Positions 1 to 6,820 of a DNA stretch of 25,271 bases are shown here, piece after piece. Within the stretch, counting starts at the first letter, position 1. Every line of letters starts with the position of its first letter. Source of the DNA: a virus; the IMG/VR virus record IMGVR_UViG_3300048112_000458, positions 1 to 25,271 of that record. One strand, 5' to 3'. The notes below the pieces were generated by a model. It did not search any database. It was not told the origin of the DNA and saw nothing but the letters and a program-made list of their open reading frames with translations. The position numbers and the translations under genes are program-made.

Positions 1-279
1 CACATTAATAGAACTAGTAATGTCAACCTCTGTTTCTGATCCCGATGCTGTGTGATATAGTTTATAGCCACCTTGGTACATGCTGTTTAGATCTACATTA
101 AATGTGAAATCTGCTATTACCCCATCACAGGACAACTCTAATGGTAAGTTACCAATGAAAAGACGCTTTGCGTTGGTAGCATAACCAAACTCTCCTGGCA
201 ATAGTCCATTTAATGGACCTACTGGAAGGTCAGCTAAGTTTCCAATTCTCTGTTGTTGCTTACTTGTAATTACTGTCAT
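1..279 (-). CDS. Virion structural protein, N-terminal 93 residues (partial)
   Basis: An open frame starts at an ATG and runs off the left edge of the window, so the C-terminus is missing. Residues 27-43 contain a LPGEFGYATNAKRLFIG block. This GE(L/F)GYAT-x-(K/R)LFIG pattern is typical of phage tail-fibre, whisker and tropism-determinant type proteins, where it forms a small beta structure near the N-terminus. A good ribosome binding site (GGAG, about 9 bases before the ATG) and a late-type promoter just upstream support the start. A role on the virion surface or tail is inferred from that motif and from late expression. The exact protein cannot be named from this fragment. Confidence 0.7.
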   Translation of the reverse strand, partial: MTVITSKQQQRIGNLADLPVGPLNGLLPGEFGYATNAKRLFIGNLPLELSCDGVIADFTFNVDLNSMYQGGYKLYHTASGSETEVDITSSINV

Positions 280-298
280 TGCTTTATCTCCGTAAGTG

Positions 299-306
299 TA
301 TTTATG
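299..306 (-). promoter_or_regulatory. T4-type late promoter (CATAAATA)
   Basis: CATAAATA matches the NATAAATA late element of T4-like phages, read by a gp55-type sigma factor. It lies about 20 bases before the ATG of the structural gene ending at 279, with a GGAG ribosome binding site between. The TAA stop of the upstream nuclease gene (302-304) is contained in the promoter element. Confidence 0.7.
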
Positions 307-976
307 CCAATTTATAAAATTCAGCTACACGCATTGCCCATTTTTTCTCCCATTCTTTAAACTCATCTGCTTCAACCTCAAATAGCTGAAACTCTCCTGC
401 CCTACTACACATAAAAATTGCAATGTTTTGTATTTCTGTTCCAAACATTTCATTGTGCGCAATGCCGTAGGCCGCTCCTTGTAAAAAATAGTCGTCGATC
501 CAAGATCTCTTTTTAGGCTTATTGGTTTGTTTAAAATCCATAATTGTTGGTTTGCCTTTCCACACACCTACCAAGTCTGTAGTACCAGCATAGAGGTTTG
601 CGGCACAGAGATTAACCTCTGCACCCCAAACCTCATCTAAGTTATCGTCAATATTTTTAATGACTTGTTCAGCCATCACCTTGGCCTGTAAAAGACCATC
701 ACCACTATATTCTTCATTTTTAACATAGGATTCAAGAATAGCATGCATAACAGTTCCCACATTAGCGGCTTCTGTTGTAATACGCTGTGCTTCTTCTGTA
801 CCTACTCGCTTTTTCCATTGTGCCAAGGCAGCTCTAGCTTCGGCTGGTTTTGTTGCGCTAAGGATGGTAGTAACGCTGGGTACTGGATCACCATATGGAT
901 TAGTGTATAGACGGGCACCGTCTACACTCTTTCGCTTGAGTTCAATATAGTTGTAAGGATTTGTAATATTAACCAT
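302..976 (-). CDS. RecB/Cas4-like PD-(D/E)XK exonuclease
   Basis: This 224-residue protein has the motif series of RecB-family nucleases. H78 lies in GTVMHAILE, E120 and D134 (GTTDL) precede the D147-F-K149 catalytic pair, and Q166-x3-Y170 (QGAAY) is the family's QxxxY motif. The PSVTTIL block at 33-39 is typical of phage members. These are metal-dependent DNA nucleases, here likely acting in DNA processing or host DNA degradation; the exact substrate is inferred. No ribosome binding site precedes the ATG. A sigma70 promoter lies immediately upstream with its -10 six bases from the ATG, suggesting leaderless early expression, unlike the late genes on either side. The start is supported because the conserved region begins soon after it. 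Confidence 0.83.
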   Translation of the reverse strand: MVNITNPYNYIELKRKSVDGARLYTNPYGDPVPSVTTILSATKPAEARAALAQWKKRVGTEEAQRITTEAANVGTVMHAILESYVKNEEYSGDGLLQAKVMAEQVIKNIDDNLDEVWGAEVNLCAANLYAGTTDLVGVWKGKPTIMDFKQTNKPKKRSWIDDYFLQGAAYGIAHNEMFGTEIQNIAIFMCSRAGEFQLFEVEADEFKEWEKKWAMRVAEFYKLA

Positions 977-982
977 GTACTC

Positions 983-1010
983 AGTATATACTACTGCGAC
1001 AGTTTGTCAA
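983..1010 (-). promoter_or_regulatory. Early sigma70 promoter of the nuclease gene, leaderless spacing
   Basis: TTGACA (1010-1005), a 16-base spacer and TATACT (988-983) are followed by six bases (GAGTAC) and then the ATG at 976. The expected +1 is the A of the ATG. The -35 and spacer overlap the 3' end of the upstream SGNH-like gene, whose TAG stop is at 993-991. Confidence 0.75.
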
Positions 1011-1704
1011 TAACTTTAGGTGTTAAAATGTAATTTTCTAGTACCCATTTGTTACCTTTTAAAGTCCAATGATCATCATCTTGACCAATAACATATCCTT
1101 TTTTCCAAAAGTATGAACCGCCATAGTCTGCCTGTTTAAGATCATCAGCCATTTTATTCCATACATTATCATTACCTAGATAACGTTCTGCTTCTGAACC
1201 TTTATGGAATTTTAATAGAAAAAAGTTTTCAAAATTATACATCTTTTCTACATTTTGGTAAAACTTTTTTATATAATCATAACGATGCTCACTTGTTGCT
1301 TGTTCAACTACTAATGGCACAGATTGGTTTAATAGTGTGTCGCTGGATGGATGCGGAGGATGCATTTTTACTACTGGAGGATTGCTGGACCATATATGCT
1401 TAGAGTTTAAATCCATTAAAGTATAATTATCAGAAACTTGTTCAGTATCGAAACAATGATTATCGTCTCCAATAAGATATTGTACACGATGTAGGTAAGT
1501 TGTGCTGAAGAAGACAGTGTCAACACCACGCTCAAAGGCATCCAGTAAAGACCATTGTGCATGGTCTATGCCTCTACCACCTAAGGCATAATTATAATAT
1601 TGATGTTGTGGAAATCGTTGTGAAAGTTGAAAACTCCAATGGTTTTTTTCAACGTGTTTTTGTCTATAAGCACTAAAGCTACAGCCAACTATTGCAATTT
1701 TCAT
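991..1704 (-). CDS. SGNH/GDSL-hydrolase-like protein (copy 1)
   Basis: The 237-residue protein begins MKIAIVGCSFS, placing S9 at the SGNH block I serine position. A GG pair follows at 42-43 (ALGGRG), and D209-x2-H212 near the C-terminus (DDDHWTLKG) is the block V Asp/His pair. This order suits the SGNH hydrolase fold, whose members remove acyl groups from lipids or sugars. The block III Asn is not clear, so catalysis is unproven. The ATG at 1704 is preferred over a TTG 27 bases upstream, because it starts exactly at the first beta strand and sits four bases after the preceding stop. It is the last gene of a late operon starting at 3445. A second, diverged SGNH-like gene lies at 9703-10485. 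Confidence 0.6.
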   Translation of the reverse strand: MKIAIVGCSFSAYRQKHVEKNHWSFQLSQRFPQHQYYNYALGGRGIDHAQWSLLDAFERGVDTVFFSTTYLHRVQYLIGDDNHCFDTEQVSDNYTLMDLNSKHIWSSNPPVVKMHPPHPSSDTLLNQSVPLVVEQATSEHRYDYIKKFYQNVEKMYNFENFFLLKFHKGSEAERYLGNDNVWNKMADDLKQADYGGSYFWKKGYVIGQDDDHWTLKGNKWVLENYILTPKVIDKLSQ

Positions 1705-1708
1705 ATGT

Positions 1709-2329
1709 TTACCAGAATATATTCCAAACAAATGTTGTTTGGGTAAGAGTATTAGTTGTTCTGGTTACTTTATAACCTAAATTGGTGAAGTATTTTTCAA
1801 CTTGCGCCATTTGTGTTTCGTGGGCTCTTGATGTTGATACACCTTGCCATGAATTAAAATACGATACGCTAGGAGGATTACTTACTGTATACATTCCTTC
1901 AGTTAATCCTAACAGTAATGATGCTGTTGAGCCTTGGTTAATTTCATATTGCCAAGCTGTGGCGGCTGATACTTCAAAGTCAAGTACTATGTAATTGTTA
2001 TCTTTTCTTGCAGTTACACCTGGAACAGCGGCATCATTAATATCTGCGATAATAGCATTTAAATTAGTGCCACTTGCTCCTAGTGTAATTGTACTATTGT
2101 TTAGTATTAATACATCACCCGGATTAATTACTGGATTGTTTACTGTACCTATTTTCGATCCAATAGGAGTACTTGCTGTCATTGTAGTATTGTCATTTAC
2201 AATTGCTTCATAATGACCTTGTCCTGACGCAGTAATAATCGCCTTCATGATAGCAGTGCATTCATCATATACTATCATATCCTGTTGGCTCTTGGCTCTT
2301 GATTGGGCGGCGTTTAATCCTACTGTCAT
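1709..2329 (-). CDS. Probable virion structural protein
   Basis: A 206-residue protein. An N-terminal helical stretch (NAAQSRAKSQQDMIVYDECTA) precedes a Thr/Asn/Ile-rich beta region at about 45-145. A C-terminal segment, VEKYFTNLGYKVTRTTNT, ends in aromatic residues. The middle resembles the repetitive beta domains of phage and flagellin-type surface proteins (INPGDVLILNNSTITLGASG). It resembles, from memory, structural proteins of T4-like marine phages, but no specific virion position can be assigned. Its ATG overlaps the previous stop by four bases (ATGA), showing translational coupling within the 3445-991 late operon. Confidence 0.6.
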   Translation of the reverse strand: MTVGLNAAQSRAKSQQDMIVYDECTAIMKAIITASGQGHYEAIVNDNTTMTASTPIGSKIGTVNNPVINPGDVLILNNSTITLGASGTNLNAIIADINDAAVPGVTARKDNNYIVLDFEVSAATAWQYEINQGSTASLLLGLTEGMYTVSNPPSVSYFNSWQGVSTSRAHETQMAQVEKYFTNLGYKVTRTTNTLTQTTFVWNIFW

Positions 2330-2661
2330 TTGTTTAACTCTTTATCAATTTTTTTATTAGCTAATTTGCTAACTGTTTTTTTGTCTTTTTCTGGGTTATG
2401 TTCTTGCCCAGCCATTGAGTCGTCACTTGTACTGTTAAAGTAAACGATGTTGTCTTTAATATTTTTGACTATAGCGAGGTTGTCTAAAATATCAAATAAA
2501 ACATCTGCGTGTACATCGATTCCTTGGTTTTGTAAACCTTTTACCAAAGTATCTAACGGAATACTATCAATTTGCTCAGCGTCCATAATAGTCAAAAAAT
2601 CGATTATTTGACTTTCTATTTCGTTTTCAGCAAGTATAGAGATAATTTCCGATAATCTCAT
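2326..2661 (-). CDS. Hypothetical protein, probably late
   Basis: A 111-residue protein I do not recognise. Residues 1-75 are predicted mostly helical and acidic, with regular hydrophobic spacing (LSEIISILAENEIESQIIDFL). The tail from about 78 is Lys/Asp-rich and probably disordered. It is second in the late operon, one base after the stop of the 2663-3445 gene and overlapping the next gene by four bases. The position suggests a small assembly or virion-associated protein; this is inference only. Confidence 0.55.
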   Translation of the reverse strand: MRLSEIISILAENEIESQIIDFLTIMDAEQIDSIPLDTLVKGLQNQGIDVHADVLFDILDNLAIVKNIKDNIVYFNSTSDDSMAGQEHNPEKDKKTVSKLANKKIDKELNK

Positions 2662-2662
2662 T

Positions 2663-3445
2663 TTATTTTTTTAGTTGTGCAAATGCCTTTTTTAGGATAT
2701 CTGCGCTAACTTTACCTTCACTTTGTGCCTCTTTTACCATACGCATTGCTGTTAGATATGTATCTTCTTTCATTTCACGACCTTCGCCGTCTGAGTCCAT
2801 ATCTGCTGCATCTGCTCCGCCGAAATCATCAGCTGGTTCATCTGTCATTGCGTCTGGATCTACGTCAGATACATCATCCATATCACCCATTGGTGCTTCT
2901 GGTTCCATATCCATATCCATGTCTTGTGCTGGTGCTTCGCCTTGTGCTACTAGTACTGCATTGTTTAATTCGTCATTTGCAGACTTAATTGCGTCTAATG
3001 CACCTTGTAATGCTGCTTCTGCTGATTGGTTAAATGCATCTGCTTCTGCTGTACCTACTTGATCTTTCATTGCATTATGAATGCTCATTAGATCTTCAAC
3101 TTGCATACTTGCAAGATTCTCTGCCATCTTTTGCAGATCGTCAGCCATTTGTTTTGCTGCTAGTAGAACTTCTGCTGTGTCTAAATCTTGTTCCATTAGT
3201 TCTTCTGTTTCAACTACTGGCTCAACCATGCTTAAACCTTCTTGAATAAGAAGAAGTTTTTGGAATATTTTGTTTTCTACGCCCTGTCCACTTTCTTTAA
3301 GTGATGCAAGACGGTTTGCTGTTGCTACTTTAATTGCTTCTAATTTCGATGGAGAAACTGAAAAATTAAAGTCTGAACCGAAGACTTCACTAAGATTTCT
3401 CTGTAGTTTTGCAAGTCTGTTCTCTTGTAATTGTTCTAAATTCAT
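2663..3445 (-). CDS. Acidic coiled-coil protein, possibly scaffold-like or virion protein
   Basis: A 260-residue protein with long predicted helices at about 1-60 and 75-165, rich in Ala, Gln, Leu and Met. A strongly acidic Asp/Met/Pro tract spans about 173-220 (a DMDMDMEPEAP segment is visible). A final basic helix ends LKKAFAQLKK. Helical proteins with acidic tracts are common among prohead core and scaffold proteins, but no family could be matched with certainty. A late-type promoter and a GAGG ribosome binding site lie before the ATG. It is the first gene of the 3445-991 operon. Confidence 0.55.
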   Translation of the reverse strand: MNLEQLQENRLAKLQRNLSEVFGSDFNFSVSPSKLEAIKVATANRLASLKESGQGVENKIFQKLLLIQEGLSMVEPVVETEELMEQDLDTAEVLLAAKQMADDLQKMAENLASMQVEDLMSIHNAMKDQVGTAEADAFNQSAEAALQGALDAIKSANDELNNAVLVAQGEAPAQDMDMDMEPEAPMGDMDDVSDVDPDAMTDEPADDFGGADAADMDSDGEGREMKEDTYLTAMRMVKEAQSEGKVSADILKKAFAQLKK

Positions 3446-3477
3446 TGTTTATAAACCTCGCTAATTGTGTTATATTG

Positions 3478-3485
3478 TATTTATC
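3478..3485 (-). promoter_or_regulatory. T4-type late promoter (GATAAATA)
   Basis: GATAAATA lies 33 bases before the ATG at 3445, in the gap after the stop of the 3497-4084 gene. It opens the four-gene late operon 3445-991. A GAGG ribosome binding site lies between it and the ATG. Confidence 0.7.
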
Positions 3486-3496
3486 TTTTTTTTAAA

Positions 3497-4084
3497 TTAA
3501 ATGATTTTTTTAATGTTGGCTTTAAGAGAACGCATCTTACTAATAGCAGTGCCATGTTTTGCACTATAAACATCTTGTTTAAAACTTTCAGTAACCTGTT
3601 TCATTTTGCGTTTGTATATTGCCGCCTCATTTAATTGATTTGCATATCTTTCGTCTAGTTGGGTAATTTTATCAATTTTTGCATCATTGCAATCATCTTT
3701 TAATAATTCTTTTACAATACCCATTGCAGACTCAAATAATGCTAACCCTTCATATAGTTGTTCATCACCTTCCATTACAGTATAGTATGTCTTTTTAAAC
3801 CCATGTAATGTACTATTGTCTACTACTACTTTAAAATCCTGAATACTCACATGTGCTTCTTCGTTGATTGGTTTTAAAGTTTTTATTTTATCTTCTTTAA
3901 TCACAAGATTGCTAGCCGCTGTCGTGGTTGCTTCTTCTAATTTAGATAAGATGTTATACATCTCATCTACTTCAGGTCTACCAGTACGACTGCCAGGATT
4001 AGCTTTTTTAAATTTTTCAGGTGCTTGGTGAGCATCCTGTAATTTTTGTAGAATATCTTGCATTTCTTTTGAATCTTGTGACAT
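3497..4084 (-). CDS. Hypothetical protein, late operon
   Basis: A 195-residue, mainly helical protein I do not recognise. The N-terminus (MSQDSKEMQDILQKLQDAHQ) is amphipathic. A Gly/Pro/Arg linker (NPGSRTGRPEVDEMYNIL) leads to a mixed alpha/beta middle and a basic helical C-terminus ending ANIKKII. The leading short helix, linker and second helix could be a docking segment. It is last in the 5569-3497 operon and overlaps the preceding stop by one base (TAATG). Late expression and neighbours suggest a virion or assembly role; this is not shown by any motif. Confidence 0.55.
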   Translation of the reverse strand: MSQDSKEMQDILQKLQDAHQAPEKFKKANPGSRTGRPEVDEMYNILSKLEEATTTAASNLVIKEDKIKTLKPINEEAHVSIQDFKVVVDNSTLHGFKKTYYTVMEGDEQLYEGLALFESAMGIVKELLKDDCNDAKIDKITQLDERYANQLNEAAIYKRKMKQVTESFKQDVYSAKHGTAISKMRSLKANIKKII

Positions 4085-4296
4085 TATAGGCTCCCCTTGA
4101 CTTTTGAATAATATGTTTTTTTCTCAACAATACGTTTTTGAAATGCGCCGCGACTCACTAGCTGTTGGGCAATATATGCATCTCTAGGAGAAAGGTCATC
4201 TTTACATACCTCTTCATGCATTGCACATTCATATACTTTATGTTCTAAATTACTTAACATTAATGTATCACCGCCAGGTGTCTCTATCATTCTCAT
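4084..4296 (-). CDS. Small hypothetical protein, 70 residues
   Basis: A 70-residue protein joined to both neighbours by TAATG one-base overlaps, so it is very likely a real gene. Its pattern of two or three helices followed by a basic strand pair (SRGAFQKRIVEKKTYYSKVKG) would suit a small winged-helix fold. No diagnostic motif confirms this. Function unknown; late operon. Confidence 0.55.
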   Translation of the reverse strand: MRMIETPGGDTLMLSNLEHKVYECAMHEEVCKDDLSPRDAYIAQQLVSRGAFQKRIVEKKTYYSKVKGSL

Positions 4297-4997
4297 TATC
4301 CAAGCCCACTCAATTTCTTTAAACGTGCAATCTCTGCGGCATTCTGAGATGCCATATTTTGTGCTTGCCCTGCTGCTTGTGCATTTTGTCCACGTTGAAC
4401 ATCATCTGGATCAGGATTACTTGGCATTCTACTTGCGCCTTGTCCTGTTGCCGCTTTATTTGCGCCTGCTACTGAACGTTGAGCTCCTGTAGCATCTCTT
4501 TTTTCATCCTGTGCGCCAATTAACGCACGTCTGTTTTGAACTGCGCCAGTAGATGATCTAACAGTTGCTCTACTTGGCTGTGAAGTGCCAGTTGTTCCGT
4601 ATGCTTCATCTGTTTTTGATGGCTGATCATAACCTCTCCATTCATCATACGACATATACATGTCAGTATCTGGATCGTAATACTTGCCTTCTTTTGGATC
4701 GTAATAAACTACTTTGCCACTTCGTGTCATAATAGGGCCTTCAAGACCATTACGCTCTACATATTTTTCTGGCATATCAGGCAATTGTTCCCAACCTTCT
4801 GATACTGAGCTTATGTCAATTAAATCTGTGAACATTTTATCGTCTTCGTCCTTAACTGCATTTACTATTTTTAACGTCTGTGCAAAGCTAAGATCAGTAA
4901 GTTGCTTACTTACATCTTTTGAGTCCAAGTCTACACCAAACTTTACGTTTGCATATTCTATAATTGTATCAATGATACTGCTGTTTGATATTTTCAT
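4296..4997 (-). CDS. Hypothetical protein with OCRE-like Tyr/Asp motif and disordered tail
   Basis: A 233-residue protein in three parts. Residues 1-65 form a helical domain. Residues 95-120 carry aromatic octad-like repeats, VVYYDPKEG followed by KYYDPDTDMYMSYDEW. From about 125 to 220 it is a low-complexity Gly/Ala/Gln/Arg-rich tail, probably disordered, with a short final helix (AAEIARLKKLSGLG). The Tyr-Tyr-Asp-Pro repeats resemble the OCRE repeat of eukaryotic RNA-processing proteins, but no relationship is claimed. The ATG overlaps the previous stop by four bases. Function unknown; late operon. Confidence 0.55.
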   Translation of the reverse strand: MKISNSSIIDTIIEYANVKFGVDLDSKDVSKQLTDLSFAQTLKIVNAVKDEDDKMFTDLIDISSVSEGWEQLPDMPEKYVERNGLEGPIMTRSGKVVYYDPKEGKYYDPDTDMYMSYDEWRGYDQPSKTDEAYGTTGTSQPSRATVRSSTGAVQNRRALIGAQDEKRDATGAQRSVAGANKAATGQGASRMPSNPDPDDVQRGQNAQAAGQAQNMASQNAAEIARLKKLSGLG

Positions 4998-5281
4998 CTT
5001 CTTGCCCTGTTTAACCTTGCTGCAATTTTACTTGCACTATTTGTTCTTTTTGTTCTCTGTGCTTTTTTAAGCATTCGAGATCCTTTAGAGGCTTTTGTAC
5101 GTTTTAGTACAAAACGCTTTTTTAAATCAATCGGTGCAGCACATTGTTGTGGATTTGCAACCACTCGTCCTTTGCGCTTACCAACAGTACAGCGAAATTT
5201 TTTAGTTACTGTTTTTCCTCTACGAGCAAAAACCACTTTAGCTTCACTAACTACTGTATTATATGATTCATTTAAAAGCAT
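4994..5281 (-). CDS. Small, highly basic conserved phage protein
   Basis: A 95-residue protein with a very high Lys/Arg content. The core VVFARRGKTVTKKFRCTVGKR contains Cys31 and is followed by Cys47 (NPQQC), a possible metal or disulphide pair. A basic helical C-terminus (KKAQRTKRTNSASKIAARLN) suggests binding to DNA or RNA. I recall similar short basic proteins in T4-like marine phages, without an assigned role. It starts three bases after the coiled-coil/membrane gene and overlaps the next gene by four bases. It may be packaged with or bind phage DNA; this is inference from charge. Confidence 0.6.
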   Translation of the reverse strand: MLLNESYNTVVSEAKVVFARRGKTVTKKFRCTVGKRKGRVVANPQQCAAPIDLKKRFVLKRTKASKGSRMLKKAQRTKRTNSASKIAARLNRARR

Positions 5282-5284
5282 TTA

Positions 5285-5569
5285 TTATTGCCCCATCATT
5301 GGAGTTACTGTCTGTAAATTTAGTAATAGCAATACTACCGTACTTAATAGTCCGGCAATAACAGTACCAGCCGCACCAATAACTAGCTTATTGCTCGATG
5401 CTTTATCTGTTACCTGTTTTTCTGCCATCACACTAATGGTATTAGACAAGTTATCCACTTTATTCTCTAATCTGTTTAATTTCTCTTCCAAAACGCGATA
5501 CCTCTCTGCACATAAGTCTACATGTGCCTCGAGATTTTCACGCTCAAGTCTTGACTGTTGTATTGCCAT
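5285..5569 (-). CDS. Coiled-coil plus C-terminal membrane segment protein (XhlA/holin-like topology)
   Basis: A 94-residue protein. Residues 6-50 form a heptad-patterned coiled coil (RVLEEKLNRLENKVDNLSNT). Residues 61-86 are one hydrophobic membrane segment (LVIGAAGTVIAGLLSTVVLL), with a short polar tail. This layout matches XhlA-type haemolysin/holin accessory proteins and some tail-associated proteins. A role in lysis is plausible given late expression, but no endolysin is visible beside it. First gene of the late operon from the 5643-5650 promoter. Confidence 0.55.
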   Translation of the reverse strand: MAIQQSRLERENLEAHVDLCAERYRVLEEKLNRLENKVDNLSNTISVMAEKQVTDKASSNKLVIGAAGTVIAGLLSTVVLLLLNLQTVTPMMGQ

Positions 5570-5642
5570 ATTTTGTTCTCACAATCTTTAGCATCGTCCC
5601 ATAATGAGCTGATTTTCGTATATCGTACTCGTGTACTAAGTG

Positions 5643-5650
5643 TATTTATG
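5643..5650 (-). promoter_or_regulatory. T4-type late promoter (CATAAATA)
   Basis: CATAAATA lies 74 bases before the ATG at 5569 and opens the five-gene late operon to 3497. The TAA stop of the upstream 5646-6065 gene is inside the element. The downstream bases (CACTTA) match those after the 299-306 promoter. Confidence 0.65.
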
Positions 5651-6065
5651 TGATATCTATTTTTTCCACATAGGTATTACGAGTAGAATTACTTAAACAA
5701 TCAATAACATTCTGAAATAATATACTTTCATTCAAGCCAGAGTATACAGGTACACCATGCAAATCTAAATGAGCATGATGTAAAGTATCGTTTTCTTTTT
5801 TCCAAACGTCTGGGGTCTCTATTTCAAACATTAATTTCCATACGTTTTCATTTTTATAATCAGATCCAAATTTATAATCAGTCAATTCACAATTTTCATT
5901 AGAAGTGACATTAAGCGAAAACAATTGAGTTCTCAAACTTAATGCTTGTAAGAAAGAATTATAGTTTTGATATTGTTTATACTTCATGCTTGTGCCTTTA
6001 GCAGTTGTATGTTTGCTTTCAGTCACATCTATGAGGGTATAAACAACAAATGAGTTGTTTAACAT
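5646..6065 (-). CDS. Conserved phage hypothetical protein
   Basis: A 139-residue mixed alpha/beta protein. It contains VVYTLIDVTESKHT followed by a KQYQNYNSFLQALSLRTQ helix and several Trp/Phe-rich strands. I believe proteins of this layout are widespread among T4-like marine phages, without a known function. It overlaps the previous stop by one base (TAATG) and its own stop forms part of the next late promoter. It belongs to the operon 8234-5646. Confidence 0.55.
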   Translation of the reverse strand: MLNNSFVVYTLIDVTESKHTTAKGTSMKYKQYQNYNSFLQALSLRTQLFSLNVTSNENCELTDYKFGSDYKNENVWKLMFEIETPDVWKKENDTLHHAHLDLHGVPVYSGLNESILFQNVIDCLSNSTRNTYVEKIDIT

Positions 6066-6820
6066 TATAGCTTCACACTTTTTCCTAAAGCGTACCCTGC
6101 GGCAGCACCGGCGGCGGTGGCAATAATTGCACCTTTAATGCTACTTTTTTGTTTATCGGTTACTACTAAATTGTTATCTTTTGCAAACTCGCTAAACATA
6201 GGATATAAATCACTACGCCTTGCACTTGTGCGAAAATAACGTTGTAGCTGTGTTCCAACAAGCTGACGTTGTTGAGTGGTTAGAGTGTCCCAATCCTGTG
6301 TTAATCGTCTTGCGGCTCTTAACTTTGGATCTTGTATTTTTAAATCACGTTCTAATTTATAAAAGAATGCTTTTGCTTGTCCAGAATCAACATTTCCTGT
6401 TTTTACTTGATTTAAAAATCTTTTAATTCTTATTTGATCTACATTTACTTTGCCCATAAGCATTGCATCTTTTTCTTTGGTCAGTAGTTCAGGATGCATT
6501 GCACTATAGGCAGTTTGATACAAATCAGTTCCACCAGGACTTGGTGAATTAAAGTTTCCACGTGTCATAGTTCTACGTGCATATTCTTTAGCAACAGGAG
6601 CATAATTATAATCATTGCTCATCGCATAAAGACTTAGTAAACTTACGAATAAATGGTCTGTTAGGCTTCGAGCACCTTCTCTACTAATTTGTTCGCGACT
6701 TCTAAACATACGTGCTTCGCCCAAGCCTTGCATAAATTCAAGACTTTTAGACTCTTCTTCCATCAAATGTCCGCCTTGTATAGCGGCGTATTGCTGTAGT
6801 GTGTATTTTTTATCACTCAT
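6065..6820 (-). CDS. Helical protein with C-terminal glycine-rich membrane segment
   Basis: A 251-residue, Arg/Gln-rich helical protein. Its C-terminus has one hydrophobic Gly/Ala segment (IKGAIIATAAGAAAGYALG) resembling the glycine-zipper segments of membrane-inserting proteins. No catalytic motif was found. The ATG at 6820 is chosen because it forms a TAATG junction with the upstream stop, as at several other junctions in this window; an in-frame ATG at 6835 is possible. It is expressed in the 8234-5646 late operon. A virion or membrane-interacting role is inferred. Confidence 0.5.
   Translation of the reverse strand: MSDKKYTLQQYAAIQGGHLMEEESKSLEFMQGLGEARMFRSREQISREGARSLTDHLFVSLLSLYAMSNDYNYAPVAKEYARRTMTRGNFNSPSPGGTDLYQTAYSAMHPELLTKEKDAMLMGKVNVDQIRIKRFLNQVKTGNVDSGQAKAFFYKLERDLKIQDPKLRAARRLTQDWDTLTTQQRQLVGTQLQRYFRTSARRSDLYPMFSEFAKDNNLVVTDKQKSSIKGAIIATAAGAAAGYALGKSVKL

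Noticed and set aside
1705-1731. Upstream TTG start for the 991-1704 gene
   Set aside because: It would add nine residues before the first conserved strand and overlap the preceding gene; the ATG at 1704 fits the SGNH N-terminus.
5570-5642. Possible 16-residue frame and small GTAC-ACGA-GTAC inverted repeat in the leader before 5569
   Set aside because: The frame overlaps the following gene with no ribosome binding site, and the four-base stem is too short to be convincing.
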